From contig CALKHU010000196.1 of NCBI GenBank assembly GCA_937991555.1, positions 1-62,962 of the forward strand: a stretch of DNA of 62,962 nt. The letters run 5' to 3'. Position 1 is the stretch's first letter, and every line of letters starts with the position of its first letter. The notes under the pieces are model-generated. The model made no database searches. It saw only the letters and a program-made list of their open reading frames with translations, and was not told the origin of the DNA. The stretch comes from an uncultured Caulobacter sp. Its GTDB lineage: Bacteria; Pseudomonadota; Alphaproteobacteria; Caulobacterales; Caulobacteraceae. Position numbers and translations under genes: made by a program. Positions 18,101-26,289 of this stretch are shown in pieces.

Positions 18101-18609
18101 ACCGGCATCTCGAAGTCCTGGAAGGCGAACTCCGACTGCGACGGCAGGGTCGAGGACTTGCAGTTGTGATCGTCGCCGGCGACGGCGATGACGCCGCCCT
18201 TGGGCATCACGCCAGCGAAGTTGGCGTGCTTGAACACGTCGCCGGTGCGGTCGACGCCCGGCGCCTTGCCGTACCACATGGCCGAGACGCCGTCGTACTT
18301 CGCGCCGGGGAACAGGTTCGCCTGCTGGCTGCCCCAGACGGCGGTGGCGGCGAGGTCCTCGTTGAGGCCTTCCTGGAAGACGACCTCGTGCGACTTCAGA
18401 AGCTTGCCGGCGCGGGCGGCCTGCTGGTCGAGCCCGCCGAGGGGCGAGCCGCGATAGCCGGAGATGTAGCCGGCCGTGTTCAGTCCGTCGCGGGCGTCGA
18501 GGCGGCGGCGGTCGAGCATGACCCGGATCAAGGCCTGGACGCCGGTTATGAACGCACGGCCGTCTTCGAGAAGATATTTGTCGTCGAGCGTCACTTCTTG
18601 GTGGCGCAT
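15193..18609 (-). CDS. Indolepyruvate ferredoxin oxidoreductase, fused alpha/beta-type subunits
   Basis: A 1138-residue thiamine-diphosphate enzyme that oxidatively decarboxylates aryl- or other 2-oxoacids (from amino acid degradation) to acyl-CoA, reducing ferredoxin. The order is: N-terminal transketolase-like domain (AGYISGYRGSPLGGLD near residue 45), TPP domain with FFCSGCPHNTSTRVPEGSRA and GIGCHYMA near 440, an iron-sulfur region with CEGCGDCSKKSNC and CVDGFC near 635-690, and a C-terminal gamma-type domain starting RRIVFTGIGGTGV near 730. Length fits the fused alphaproteobacterial form. It is divergent from an Lrp-family regulator that probably controls it. Confidence 0.93.
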   Translation of the reverse strand: MRHQEVTLDDKYLLEDGRAFITGVQALIRVMLDRRRLDARDGLNTAGYISGYRGSPLGGLDQQAARAGKLLKSHEVVFQEGLNEDLAATAVWGSQQANLFPGAKYDGVSAMWYGKAPGVDRTGDVFKHANFAGVMPKGGVIAVAGDDHNCKSSTLPSQSEFAFQDFEMPVLSPADVQEVLDYGLLGLSMSRFSGLWVGLIALADTMDSGVTIDVSLDRHRIVTPDNFPMPPGGLHIRTKDQPLDKELRLRNHKIPAALAFARANAIDRVVLASPRPRLGIVCQGQAYKDVLEAFQAMGISPQEAADLGVTIYKVGMPWPLEPQGLRAFAAGLETLMVIEHKRALIEPQARAALYDLPAHARPRIIGKRDENGQPLMEETGSLSVAAIALDLYDRLPAGPHKERAQGYIDRVSASGVAAVSLAADQQRKPFFCSGCPHNTSTRVPEGSRALAGIGCHYMASFNDPSTDLNTHMGGEGLTWVGAAPFTSEKHVFQNLGDGTYNHSGSLAIRAAIAAKANITYKLLFNDAVAMTGGQQAESGFTPAQITRQLAAEGVRKTVIVVDDVARYEGVTGLAPGVEIHPRSDLMKVQRQLRETEGVTVLLYDQTCATEKRRRRKRGTMAKAPSRVFINPLVCEGCGDCSKKSNCVSVEPLNTEFGRKRKINQSTCNQDYSCVDGFCPSFITLEGAENATREKIAALTADSTPLPEFEPLEGVRRIVFTGIGGTGVTTVASILAMAAHVDGRSASVVDMTGLAQKGGSVFSHVKIGETEDTVVGGRVPAASTDVLIACDLLVATSPDGLALLSKQVTRAFGNADFSPTADFVTNRDVRFDTAQMARRVTAATKSYESCPSQALAEHKLGDGIYANMIMLGFAWQKGVIPVSSRALYRAIKLNGVDYESNLQAFEVGRRAAVDEAFKGKPEDDVATPETMPLDQLIAHRTAELADYQDAAYARRYAERVGKVRAAEAALAGGGEALTRAVAVNLYKLMAYKDEYEVARLYSDGRFARELAGTFRGGKAKVWLSPPLLAPKGPDGKPKKVAMGGWMISAVFPVLARMKGLRGGPLDIFGMTAERRMERGLITSYEAQLDRILAGLTAEKLPLAARIASVPQAIRGFGHIKEASVKTAKADEAALWAEWH

Positions 18610-18652
18610 TGAAAAATCTTTCCTCTGGCGCGTGCTTCCCCGCTTGCAAGAT

Positions 18653-18681
18653 CATATAAGCGCGGCGAAATTGCTTGCCAA
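18653..18681 (-). promoter_or_regulatory. Sigma70-like promoter for the indolepyruvate oxidoreductase
   Basis: On the minus strand TTGGCA (18681-18676) and TATATG (18658-18653) are 17 bases apart, predicting a start near 18646 and a 37-base leader. The AT-rich segment also holds TTGC-rich half sites that could bind the neighbouring Lrp-type regulator. No operator can be fixed. Confidence 0.42.
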
Positions 18682-18750
18682 AGCCGTGCCCCGTGAGGGG
18701 AGGGCTACGGCAAGATCGCGGCGCGGATCGCGTCTTTGGGGGTAAAAGGT

Positions 18751-19248
18751 TTGTCCGAGCAGCTCGACGCGGTTGACGCAAAGATTCTCGACCTCATCCA
18801 GCATGACGCCAGCCTGTCGGTGGCCGAGATCGCCGAACGGGTCGGCCTGTCGTCCAGCCCCTGCTGGCGCCGGATCAAGCGGCTGGAGGACGCCGGCATC
18901 ATCCAGCGTCGGGTGACGATCCTCGACCGCGAGCAGCTGGGCCTGGGCTTCGAGGTCTACTGCACGGTCAAGCTCTCGCTGCCGACCAAGGAGAACCTCG
19001 AACTGTTCGAGGCCAATGTGATCAAGTGGGCCGAGGTCACCCAGTGCGCCACGGTCACCGGCGCCGCCGACTACGAGCTGCGCATCGTCACCCGCGACAT
19101 GCACGCCTTCGACGACTTCCTGCGCGACAAGATCCTGTCGCTGGGCCTGGTCTCCAACATTGAGAGCCGGATCGTCATCCGGGGCGTCAAGAACACCACC
19201 GCCGTGCCGCTGGGCATGGTCAGCCCCTATGTCAGCCCGCACGGCTAG
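18751..19248 (+). CDS. Lrp/AsnC-family transcriptional regulator
   Basis: A 165-residue regulator. A winged helix-turn-helix lies at about residues 5-55 (LDAVDAKILDLIQHD, then LSVAEIAERVGLSSSPCWRRIKRLE), followed by a C-terminal RAM ligand-binding domain with VTGAADYELRIVTRDMHAFDDFLRD. Such proteins sense amino acids. The divergent fused indolepyruvate oxidoreductase acts on transaminated aromatic amino acids, so it is the likely target. I chose TTG at 18751 (LSEQLDAVD) behind GGGGG at 18738-18742. An in-frame TTG at 18736 is the alternative. Its last 20 bases overlap the next gene. Confidence 0.9.
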   Translation: MSEQLDAVDAKILDLIQHDASLSVAEIAERVGLSSSPCWRRIKRLEDAGIIQRRVTILDREQLGLGFEVYCTVKLSLPTKENLELFEANVIKWAEVTQCATVTGAADYELRIVTRDMHAFDDFLRDKILSLGLVSNIESRIVIRGVKNTTAVPLGMVSPYVSPHG

Positions 19249-20566
19249 GATCGTCGCCGCGGCCGCGGCCGCGATCCTGCTCGGCGCCGCCGCCGAGCCC
19301 GGGGCGCCAGCCGGGCGCTTCGATACCTACCTGCAGCTTCGCAAGGAGGCGGCCGAGGCCGTCGCCGCGGGCGATCTGGCGGTCGCCGAGTCCCGGCTCG
19401 TCGAGGCGCTCGCCCTCTATCCCGATACGCCCTGGTCCCATGTCCGGCTGGCGCGCGTCCAGGCGGCCGCCGGAAAGACCACGGAAGCGCTCGAAAGCCT
19501 CGGCCGCTTCGCGGGCATGGGCGGCGTGCTGGACGTCGACAGCGACCCGGCTCTCGCGCCCCTCAAGGCGCTCCCGGGCTGGCGCGAGATCGGGACCATC
19601 ATGCTCGACAACGCCCGGCCCATCGGCGAGCCGGTCGAGGTCGCGCGCGTCGCGGATCGGCCGGACTGGATCGGCGAGGGCCTCGTCCACGACGGCAAGG
19701 GCGGTCTCCTCCTCAGCACGGTTTCCGGGCGGACCATCGTGCGCCTGCGCGATGGCCGCATCGAGCCTTTCCTGCAGGCCGACGCCGGGACGGGAGCGCT
19801 CTTTGGCATGGCCGTCGACCGGCGGCGCGGCCTGCTGTGGGCGGGCGAAGCCTGGGGCGCTGGCGTGCCCGGCGGCGAGGGGCCGGCCAGAACCGGCCTT
19901 CTCAAGGTCTCCCTCGCGGACGGTCGCATCCTGGGCCGCGTCGCCATGCCGGGCGCCGGCGAACGGAGCCAGTTCGGCGACCTCGCCGTGTCCGACAACG
20001 GCGCCGTCTACGCGAGCGACGCGTCCGGCGGCGTCTGGCGGCTGAAGGCCGGCGCCGGCGCGCTCGAGCGGCTGCTGGCTCCCGGAGGGATCGGGTCGCC
20101 ACAGGGGCTGGCGGTCTGCCCGGGCGGAAGGGCGCTGCTGGTCGCGGACTACTCGAGCGGCCTGCACCGGCTCGACCTTGAGACGGGCGAGCTTGTCGCC
20201 CTCCAGGGCCTGATGGCGGGGCTGGCCGGAACGGACGGTCTGGTCGCGGCGGCGGGGTTCCGCTTCACCTCGCGCGCGGCGTCTTCCGGCGCCTTCGCGG
20301 TGGTGGCGACGCAGAACGGCGCCACGCCGCAGCGGGTGGTCCTGCTGCGCATCAACCGCAACTGCACCGAACTCGAGCAGGCCGAGCCGGTGGCCGCCAA
20401 CCATCCGGGCGTCGACGACCTGACGCACGTCGCCGTGGACGGAACGACAGTGACCTTCGTCGGCCATGCTCGGTGGGCGGCGCGGGCGCAGGATCTCACG
20501 CTCGCCCGGCCCGATCCCGGTCCGATCCTGCTCTTCTCCGCGCCGCTGCCGCAGCCGCTTTGGTAG
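19229..20566 (+). CDS. Exported TPR/beta-propeller protein (SMP-30/NHL-like)
   Basis: A 445-residue protein with an N-terminal signal (ARIVAAAAAAILLGAAAEPG), a short TPR-like helical region (residues about 30-100, AAGDLAVAESRLVEALALYPD) and a six-bladed-propeller-like region from about 130 with repeated GLLLSTVSGR, DNGAVYASDASGGVWRL and GRALLVADYSSGLHRLDLETG. It is probably periplasmic. The start ATG at 19229 lies inside the end of the Lrp gene, so the two may be coupled. Enzymatic activity is unknown. Lactonase or strictosidine-synthase-like folds are similar. Confidence 0.75.
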   Translation: MSARTARIVAAAAAAILLGAAAEPGAPAGRFDTYLQLRKEAAEAVAAGDLAVAESRLVEALALYPDTPWSHVRLARVQAAAGKTTEALESLGRFAGMGGVLDVDSDPALAPLKALPGWREIGTIMLDNARPIGEPVEVARVADRPDWIGEGLVHDGKGGLLLSTVSGRTIVRLRDGRIEPFLQADAGTGALFGMAVDRRRGLLWAGEAWGAGVPGGEGPARTGLLKVSLADGRILGRVAMPGAGERSQFGDLAVSDNGAVYASDASGGVWRLKAGAGALERLLAPGGIGSPQGLAVCPGGRALLVADYSSGLHRLDLETGELVALQGLMAGLAGTDGLVAAAGFRFTSRAASSGAFAVVATQNGATPQRVVLLRINRNCTELEQAEPVAANHPGVDDLTHVAVDGTTVTFVGHARWAARAQDLTLARPDPGPILLFSAPLPQPLW

Positions 20567-20643
20567 GCGCGTCAATTGCGGCGGTACTTATCAGCCGCCG
20601 TGGACGGGGCCATGATCGCGATCGCCGCCAAAGGGAGCCCGCC

Positions 20644-21540
20644 ATGATCGACCTCGTCATCGACCAGCGCCGCAAGGATCTCGGGGGCTTCGAGGTCGGG
20701 CGCGTGCTGCCCTGGCATGCGCGGCGGACGGTCGGCCCCTTCATCTTCTTCGACCATATGGGCCCGGCCAGCTTCGAGCCCGGTTTCGGCCGCGAGGTCG
20801 ATGTGCGGCCGCATCCGCACATCGGGCTGTCGACGCTGAGCTACCTGTTCGAGGGCGAGATGACCCACCGCGACAGCGTGGGTTCCGAGATCGTCATCCG
20901 GCCAGGGCAGGTGAACTGGATGACCGCCGGCAGCGGCATCACCCATTCGGAGCGGTTCGAGGGACTGCGCGCGCATGGCGGAAGGATGGACGGCATCCAG
21001 ACCTGGCTGGCGCTTCCGGTCGAGCATGAGGAGACCGCGCCGGCCTTCTCGCACCACGAGGGCGACGATGAACTGCCCTTCTATGAAGGCGACGGCCTGA
21101 AGGCGCGGCTGGTGGCCGGCAAGGCGTTCGGGGCCGAGGCGAAGACGCCGGTGTTCTCACCGACCTTCTACGTCCATTGGGAGCTGGCCGCCGGGGCCCG
21201 GGCCGGGCTGCCGGCCGAGTATCCGGAGCGGGCCGCCTATGTGGCCAGCGGGAGCGTCGAGGCCGACGGCCAACGGCTCAACGCGGGCCAGATGGCCGTG
21301 TTCGCGCCGGGCGGCACGATCGCCTTCACGGCGCTGGAGCCCTCGACCGTGATGCTGCTGGGCGGCGAGCCGATCGGGCCGCGGTTCATCGAGTGGAACT
21401 TCGTCTCGTCCCGCAGGGATCGCATCGAACAGGCCAAGGCCGACTGGCGCGCCGGCCGGATGAAGCTGCCCGACCTCGACCACGATGAGTTCATCCCCCT
21501 GCCCGGCGATCCGCCGCCGGCGGCCAATCCCATGAGCTGA
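20644..21540 (+). CDS. Pirin family protein (bicupin)
   Basis: A 298-residue cytoplasmic bicupin. The N-terminal cupin carries the pirin metal site: His-x-His in RPHPHIGLSTLSYLFEGEMTH, then GSGITHSE near residues 99-106. The C-terminal cupin covers about 170-270. Bacterial pirins may act as quercetin 2,3-dioxygenases or bind enzymes of central metabolism. The role here is unknown. ATG at 20644 follows AAAGGGAG. Confidence 0.9.
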   Translation: MIDLVIDQRRKDLGGFEVGRVLPWHARRTVGPFIFFDHMGPASFEPGFGREVDVRPHPHIGLSTLSYLFEGEMTHRDSVGSEIVIRPGQVNWMTAGSGITHSERFEGLRAHGGRMDGIQTWLALPVEHEETAPAFSHHEGDDELPFYEGDGLKARLVAGKAFGAEAKTPVFSPTFYVHWELAAGARAGLPAEYPERAAYVASGSVEADGQRLNAGQMAVFAPGGTIAFTALEPSTVMLLGGEPIGPRFIEWNFVSSRRDRIEQAKADWRAGRMKLPDLDHDEFIPLPGDPPPAANPMS

Positions 21541-21560
21541 CGCCTTGCCGTCGCCTTAGT

Positions 21561-21575
21561 TGCGAGTCATTCTCA
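21561..21575. promoter_or_regulatory. Fur-box-like 7-1-7 site
   Basis: TGCGAGT-C-ATTCTCA is a 7-1-7 inverted repeat with five of seven pairs. The right half matches six of seven bases of the Fur half-site ATTATCA and the left half four of seven. It lies 28 bases before the small ORF at 21604. Confidence 0.45.
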
Positions 21576-21603
21576 AACTCGAATCCATGTCAGGGAGACG
21601 AGG

Positions 21604-21765
21604 ATGGTTCTGCGAGGCGTTGGCGCATGCCTGATCGCGCGGCTGTTGCGGGCCGACCGCGAGGATGAGCCTGGGACGGACTGGCTGCTCCACGGCCCCA
21701 CCGACCCCGATGTCGTCGAGGCGGCGCGGGACGAGGCCCCGCCCCGGCTGCTGGCGGCGGAATGA
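21604..21765 (+). CDS. Small protein (53 aa), putative iron-regulated
   Basis: A short frame starting ATG at 21604 with AGGGAG at 21592-21597, an ideal spacing. The product begins MVLRGVGACLIARLLRAD and then becomes acidic (DREDEPGTDW, DPDVVEAARDEA). No domain is recognised and no membrane segment is strong. Good ribosome binding, a Fur-like box 28 bases upstream and the compact fit before pgsA argue that it is real. It could be a small adaptor of iron metabolism. Function is unknown. Confidence 0.5.
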   Translation: MVLRGVGACLIARLLRADREDEPGTDWLLHGPTDPDVVEAARDEAPPRLLAAE

Positions 21766-21772
21766 GAGGTCG

Positions 21773-22423
21773 CTACCGGTCGTCGCCGGAAGCCGTCCCC
21801 AGGGCCTTGCGCGCCGAGAGGGCGTACTCGACGCCGGTCCAGATCGTCACGGCGGTGGCGAAGCCGAGCAGGAAATGGGCGGCCATGGCGGCCTGGCCGA
21901 ACAGGGCGGCGTCCGGCGGTAGGCCCCAGACCTGCTCCCAGCCGAACAGGAACAGCTGCGCGGTCAGGGCGACCAGCTGCAGCGTCGTCTTCCACTTGGC
22001 CAGCATCGTCACCGGCAGCTTCAGGCCCTTCGGCGCGAGGACCTCGCGCATGGCGCTGACGGCGAACTCGCGGAACAGGATCAGGCCGCCGGCCAGGGCG
22101 ACGATCCAGTGCCCGGTCGCCGAGATGGCCACGATCATGCCGGCGACCAGCACCTTGTCGGCGATCGGGTCGAGGATGGCGCCGAGCGTGCTGGTGGCGT
22201 CCCAGCGGCGGGCCAGCCAGCCGTCGAAGAAGTCGGTGACCGCCGCGACGATGAAGCCCCAGAAGGCGAACAGGTAGAGCGACGTCTGCACCAGCCGCGG
22301 ATCGACGCCGGCGTCCATCGCGAGGCGGAAGACGCCGGGGACGATGAGCGCGATCAGGGCGGCGAAAACCAGCACGGTCAGAACGAGCCGGGCGATGGTC
22401 AGGGCGTTGGGAAGCGATTTCAT
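21773..22423 (-). CDS. pgsA: CDP-diacylglycerol-glycerol-3-phosphate 3-phosphatidyltransferase
   Basis: A 216-residue inner-membrane enzyme making phosphatidylglycerol phosphate, the committed step of acidic phospholipid synthesis. It begins MKSLPNALTIARLVLTVLV and has the CDP-alcohol phosphotransferase signature with DGWLARRWD, GAILDPIADK (D-G-x2-A-R-x8-G-x3-D-x3-D) near residues 67-89. Several hydrophobic helices follow. It lies 25 bases downstream of uvrC on the same strand, an order common in proteobacteria. Confidence 0.94.
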   Translation of the reverse strand: MKSLPNALTIARLVLTVLVFAALIALIVPGVFRLAMDAGVDPRLVQTSLYLFAFWGFIVAAVTDFFDGWLARRWDATSTLGAILDPIADKVLVAGMIVAISATGHWIVALAGGLILFREFAVSAMREVLAPKGLKLPVTMLAKWKTTLQLVALTAQLFLFGWEQVWGLPPDAALFGQAAMAAHFLLGFATAVTIWTGVEYALSARKALGTASGDDR

Positions 22424-22448
22424 GCGGTCACCATAGCCTCCGAACGCG

Positions 22449-24317
22449 TCAGCGGCGGAAAAAGTCGTGGATGCGCTGCGCCAGGGCGGCGCTGACGCCG
22501 TCGACCTTCATCAGGTCGTCGACCGAGGCCTTGCCGACCTCGCGGGCCGAGCCGAAGGCGTGCAGCAGCGCCTTCTTGCGGCCGGGACCGACGCCGTCGA
22601 TCTCGTCGAGCGGATTCTTCTTCAGGTCCATCGAGCGGCGCGTGCGGTGGGCGCCGATGGCGAAGCGGTGGACCTCGTCTCGCAGGCGCTGGAGGTAGTA
22701 GAGCACCGGGTCCTTCGGCTCGAGCATGAAGGGGTCGCGCCCGGGGATGAAGAACCGCTCCAGCCCCGCGTCCCGGTCCGGCCCCTTGGCGATGCCGACG
22801 ACGGTGATGTCATCGACGCCGAGATCGGCCATCACCTCCAGCGCCGCCTCCAGCTGGCCCTGGCCGCCGTCGATCAGCACCAGGTCCGGGCGCGCCGAGC
22901 TGTCGCCTTCTTCCTCCTCCTTGACCAGGCGCGAGAAGCGGCGGCGGAGCACCTCCTTCATCATGCCGTAGTCGTCGCCGGGGGTGAGCTCCGAGCCCTT
23001 GATGTTGAACTTGCGGTACTGGTTTTTCAGGAAACCCTCGGGGCCGGCCACCACCATGCCGCCGACGGCGTTCGTGCCCATGATGTGGCTGTTGTCGTAG
23101 ACCTCGATCCGCTCGGGCGGGGCCTCCATGCCGAAGGCCTCGGCGACGCCGGCGAGCAGTTTCGACTGGGCCGAGCCCTCGGCCATCTTGCGGCCCAGCG
23201 CTTCGCGGGCGTTGAGCGCGGCCTGATCCACGAGGCCTTTCTTCTCGCCGCGCTGGGGCCTGAGGATCTCGACCTTGCGGCCGGCCTTCATGGCGAACGC
23301 CTCCGCGAACAAGGCGTGCTCGTGCGGCAGGACATTGACCAGGATCTGCCGGGGCAGCGGCTTGTCGTCGTAGAACTGGCCGATGAAGGCGCTCATCACC
23401 TCGGCGTCGGTGTCGGCCCTGTCGACGCGCGGGAAGTAGGCGCGGTTGCCCCAGTTCTGGCCGGCGCGGAAGAAGAACACCTGTACGCAGGCCTGGCCGC
23501 CCTCCGCGTGCAGCGCGAAGACGTCGGCCTCCTCGACGCTCTCGGGATTGACCTGCGTCTCGGCGGCGACGGCCGACAGGGCGCGGATGCGGTCGCGCAG
23601 ACGGGCGGCGCGTTCGAACTCCAGATCGTCGGAGGCGGCCTGCATCTCCTGCGACATGCGCGCCATCACCGCCCGGCTCTTGCCGCGGAGAAAGGCCTCG
23701 GCCTCCTCGACCAGCTTCGCATAGTCGTCCAGCGCGATCAGGCCTGTGCAGGGCGCGGCGCAGCGGCGGATCTGGTGCAGCATGCAGGGCCGGGTGCGGC
23801 TCTCGTAGACGCTGTCCGAACAGGAACGCAGCAGGAAGGCCTTCTGCAACGTGTTCAGGGTGCGGTTCACCGCGCCGGCGGAGGCGAAGGGGCCGAAATA
23901 ATCGCCCTTGATCGTGTGCGCCCCGCGGTGCTTGCGCAGCTGCGCCGCCTCGTGGTCGCGGCGGATCACGATCTCCGGGAAGCTCTTGTCATCGCGCAGC
24001 AGGACGTTGAAGCGCGGCTTCATCGTCTTGATCAGGTTGATCTCGAGCAGCAGCGCATCCGCTTCCGTGCGGGTCGAGACGAACTCCATGGCCCGCGTCT
24101 GGTCGACCATGTGGGCGATGCGGTTGGTGTGGAACCGGCCCTGGGCATACTGGATCACCCGCTTCTTCAGCGAGCGCGCCTTGCCGACGTAGAGCACCTC
24201 GCCGTCCTCGCCGATCATGCGATAGACGCCCGGCGAGTCCGGGAGCCGCCTGGCGTGGTCGGCGATCAGGGCCGCGCCCTTGAGGGCCGGCGCTTCAGGT
24301 TCGGGCGTGTCGGTCAC
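22449..24317 (-). CDS. uvrC: Excinuclease ABC subunit C
   Basis: A 622-residue nucleotide excision repair nuclease that makes the two incisions beside UvrB-bound damage. In order: GIY-YIG domain (SPGVYRMIGEDGEVLYVGKA, residues about 28-47), UVR motif near 205-240 (FERAARLRDRI), the RNase H-like C-terminal nuclease with EVYDNSHIMGTNAVGGMVV and DLVLIDGGQGQL, and a tandem helix-hairpin-helix tail (DEIDGVGPGRKKALLHAFGS). GTG at 24317 gives the normal N-terminus. An ATG 18 codons upstream is possible but adds non-conserved residues. It forms an operon with pgsA. Confidence 0.94.
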   Translation of the reverse strand: MTDTPEPEAPALKGAALIADHARRLPDSPGVYRMIGEDGEVLYVGKARSLKKRVIQYAQGRFHTNRIAHMVDQTRAMEFVSTRTEADALLLEINLIKTMKPRFNVLLRDDKSFPEIVIRRDHEAAQLRKHRGAHTIKGDYFGPFASAGAVNRTLNTLQKAFLLRSCSDSVYESRTRPCMLHQIRRCAAPCTGLIALDDYAKLVEEAEAFLRGKSRAVMARMSQEMQAASDDLEFERAARLRDRIRALSAVAAETQVNPESVEEADVFALHAEGGQACVQVFFFRAGQNWGNRAYFPRVDRADTDAEVMSAFIGQFYDDKPLPRQILVNVLPHEHALFAEAFAMKAGRKVEILRPQRGEKKGLVDQAALNAREALGRKMAEGSAQSKLLAGVAEAFGMEAPPERIEVYDNSHIMGTNAVGGMVVAGPEGFLKNQYRKFNIKGSELTPGDDYGMMKEVLRRRFSRLVKEEEEGDSSARPDLVLIDGGQGQLEAALEVMADLGVDDITVVGIAKGPDRDAGLERFFIPGRDPFMLEPKDPVLYYLQRLRDEVHRFAIGAHRTRRSMDLKKNPLDEIDGVGPGRKKALLHAFGSAREVGKASVDDLMKVDGVSAALAQRIHDFFRR

Positions 24318-25485
24318 GCAGCGAATATAGGGGAGTCGGGATGCGGCGGTGAGAGGGCGCCGCGCGGACACGGCTTCGCCGCCTCACGGGGTTCGCCCGT
24401 GACGGTGGGGAGGTGGTGCGGAGCGCTCCGGTCTTGCCCGGATGTCTGTTGGTGCAAGGTGCAAGAAGGGCAGTCCCTTAGCGCTCCGCGAAGTCCGTTG
24501 GACGGAAGCCGCCGGTAGGCAGCGCTTTTCGCGCTTAGCCGGCAGAAGCTCCCGGCGGGCGGGCGACCTGGCAGGCCGTCCCGGACCGGACGAGTAACCC
24601 CCTCGTCCCTGATCCCGCTCGAACTCCATCCCGCCGCCGCAAGGTCGCCGGCCGAGCGCCCTCCCCGTGCGACGGGATGGCTAGAAGTATGGGGCGGGTC
24701 TTGCGGAGGGGGAGAAGAGGCGGTGTTTCCCCATCCCTCCGGCCTTCAACATCCTCCGCGAGCAAGAGCGGATCAAGGGAGGGGCAGAGGGATAACCTGA
24801 AATGCACCCGTCCCGGTTGCCTGCCTCGGTTGCCTGCCTTAGCCGAATTTTCGCAGATGAACCGCCCGTAGATGACTGAGGACCTATGCGAAACTTTCCA
24901 ATTGTTCGCCAACTTGCGTCACTAGCTCCTCAGCATCGCGAAGAGGGAATTCTATGCCTTTATCTTCAAAGAAATGAAATGCTGCCGCGTTTGCGATTCA
25001 CAATGCATAAACGATCTCATCGCGTAGGCTCGACGCGTTGATCTGCGAAGCCCTTAGAGCAATTTCCACCTGAACGCACCTCTCCTTGCGGCTGAACGGT
25101 CCCACTCGAACAGTGTCGAACTCGGGGGGCCTAGAGAGCCTTCCACCACAAAGACGGTGTTCACGTGTGGGAGCTGACCGAGCGATCCACCGAACATCGG
25201 AGCCCGCGCGTCAGTCATCGCCTTCATTGCGGCCGCGACAGCACTGGCAACTCGCGACCCTTTCAATTCGGGGCCGCGATAACGAGCCGAGATAATTATC
25301 GTTGCGTTCTGTCCAAGCCAGAATTCCACGCCTCAACCGCCCAGGGCTGCAAACTCCGCGGCCCCGGCTGGGACACGGGAAACAGGAAACCGGGACGCGG
25401 GAAACGGGGACGCGTACTTTTCATGTTCCGCCGCCGCAGCGTCTCAGCGCGGGGCGGCATCGCCGGAACATGTCCCCCGGCGGAC
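24318..25485. other. Gene-poor region with locally low GC
   Basis: 1168 bases without a gene I can defend. The part near 24430-24560 is rich in inverted repeats, including GCCGG...AGCGC-TTTT-CGCGCT...GCCGGC around 24510-24545, and may encode a structured RNA. The part at about 24880-25060 is clearly more AT-rich than its surroundings, suggesting foreign or decayed sequence. Frames at 24535-24912 and 25054-25329 (minus) lack ribosome sites and domains. The latter, with NATIIISARYRGPELKG, could be a remnant of a transferred gene. Confidence 0.5.
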
Positions 25486-26268
25486 CTACCGCCCCTTCCA
25501 CTCCGGTTTGCGCTTCTCGCCCCAAGCGGCGACGCCTTCGCGGCGGTCGTCGGTGGGGGTGAGTTCGTCGTAGTTGGCCAGCTCGACGGCCACCGCCTCC
25601 GCGCCGTAGAGCGTCGCCGTCCGGGCCAGGGTGCGGCGGATGTTGCGCACCGAGAGCGGCGCGTTGCCGGCGATCTTGCTCGCCGTGGCGACGGCCTCGG
25701 CGACCAGGGCGTCGGCGGCGCAGACGCGGTTGACCACGCCGAAGGCGGCGCCCTCCTCCGCGGTGAACGGATCGCCGGTCAGCAGGATCTCGCGCGCCCG
25801 GCGCTCGCCGGCGGCGCGGGCCAGGTTCGGCGCGCCGCCCAGGCCCGGCATGATGCCCAGCTTGACCTCCGGCAGCGCGAACCGCGCGCCCGCGGCGGCG
25901 TAGATGAAGTCGCAGTTCAGCGCGATCTCGCAGCCGCCGCCGTAGGCCGCGCCGTTGACCGCGCAGATCACCGGGACCGGCAGGGCGACGAGGGCGTCGC
26001 GCATGGCCTCGAACAGGCGGTGCTGGGCGACCCACTGGGCGTCGGTCATCCCGTCCCGCTCCTTCAGGTCGGCGCCGGCGCAGAAGATCTTGCCCCCCGA
26101 CCCGGTCAGGACGACGGCCCGCACGTCCGGGTCGCCGGGCAGCGCGGTCCAGAGCGCCAGCAGCTCCTCGGCCATCCGCGTGGAGAGCGAGTTGCCGGCC
26201 GTCGGTCGGTTCAGCGTGACGACGAGCACGCCGTCGGCTTGTTCGGTGAGCAGGGTCTCGTAGGTCAT
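25486..26268 (-). CDS. Enoyl-CoA hydratase/isomerase family protein
   Basis: A 260-residue crotonase-fold enzyme. It has the CoA-binding and oxyanion motifs KIFCAGADLKE (residues about 59-69) and GAAYGGGCEIALNCDFIYA (about 108-126). The first acid position usual in hydratases is Ala/Pro-rich rather than Glu (LGIMPGLGGAPNLAR), so hydration may not be its reaction. It lies 21 bases downstream of upp on the same strand and may belong to that operon, an odd partner for uracil salvage. Confidence 0.88.
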   Translation of the reverse strand: MTYETLLTEQADGVLVVTLNRPTAGNSLSTRMAEELLALWTALPGDPDVRAVVLTGSGGKIFCAGADLKERDGMTDAQWVAQHRLFEAMRDALVALPVPVICAVNGAAYGGGCEIALNCDFIYAAAGARFALPEVKLGIMPGLGGAPNLARAAGERRAREILLTGDPFTAEEGAAFGVVNRVCAADALVAEAVATASKIAGNAPLSVRNIRRTLARTATLYGAEAVAVELANYDELTPTDDRREGVAAWGEKRKPEWKGR

Positions 26269-26289
26269 CGGGCCGAAGCTGTAACGGCT

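Noticed and set aside
15196..18612. 1138-codon open frame opposite the indolepyruvate oxidoreductase
   Set aside because: It mirrors the sense gene almost exactly, has no ribosome site or recognisable domain, and codon bias is that of a complementary strand.
24535..24912. 125-codon minus frame in the gene-poor gap
   Set aside because: Low-complexity, no start signal, and it overlaps the stem-rich region.
25054..25329. Minus-strand frame with NATIIISARYRGPELKG
   Set aside because: No ribosome site or family. Kept only as a possible remnant in the gap description.
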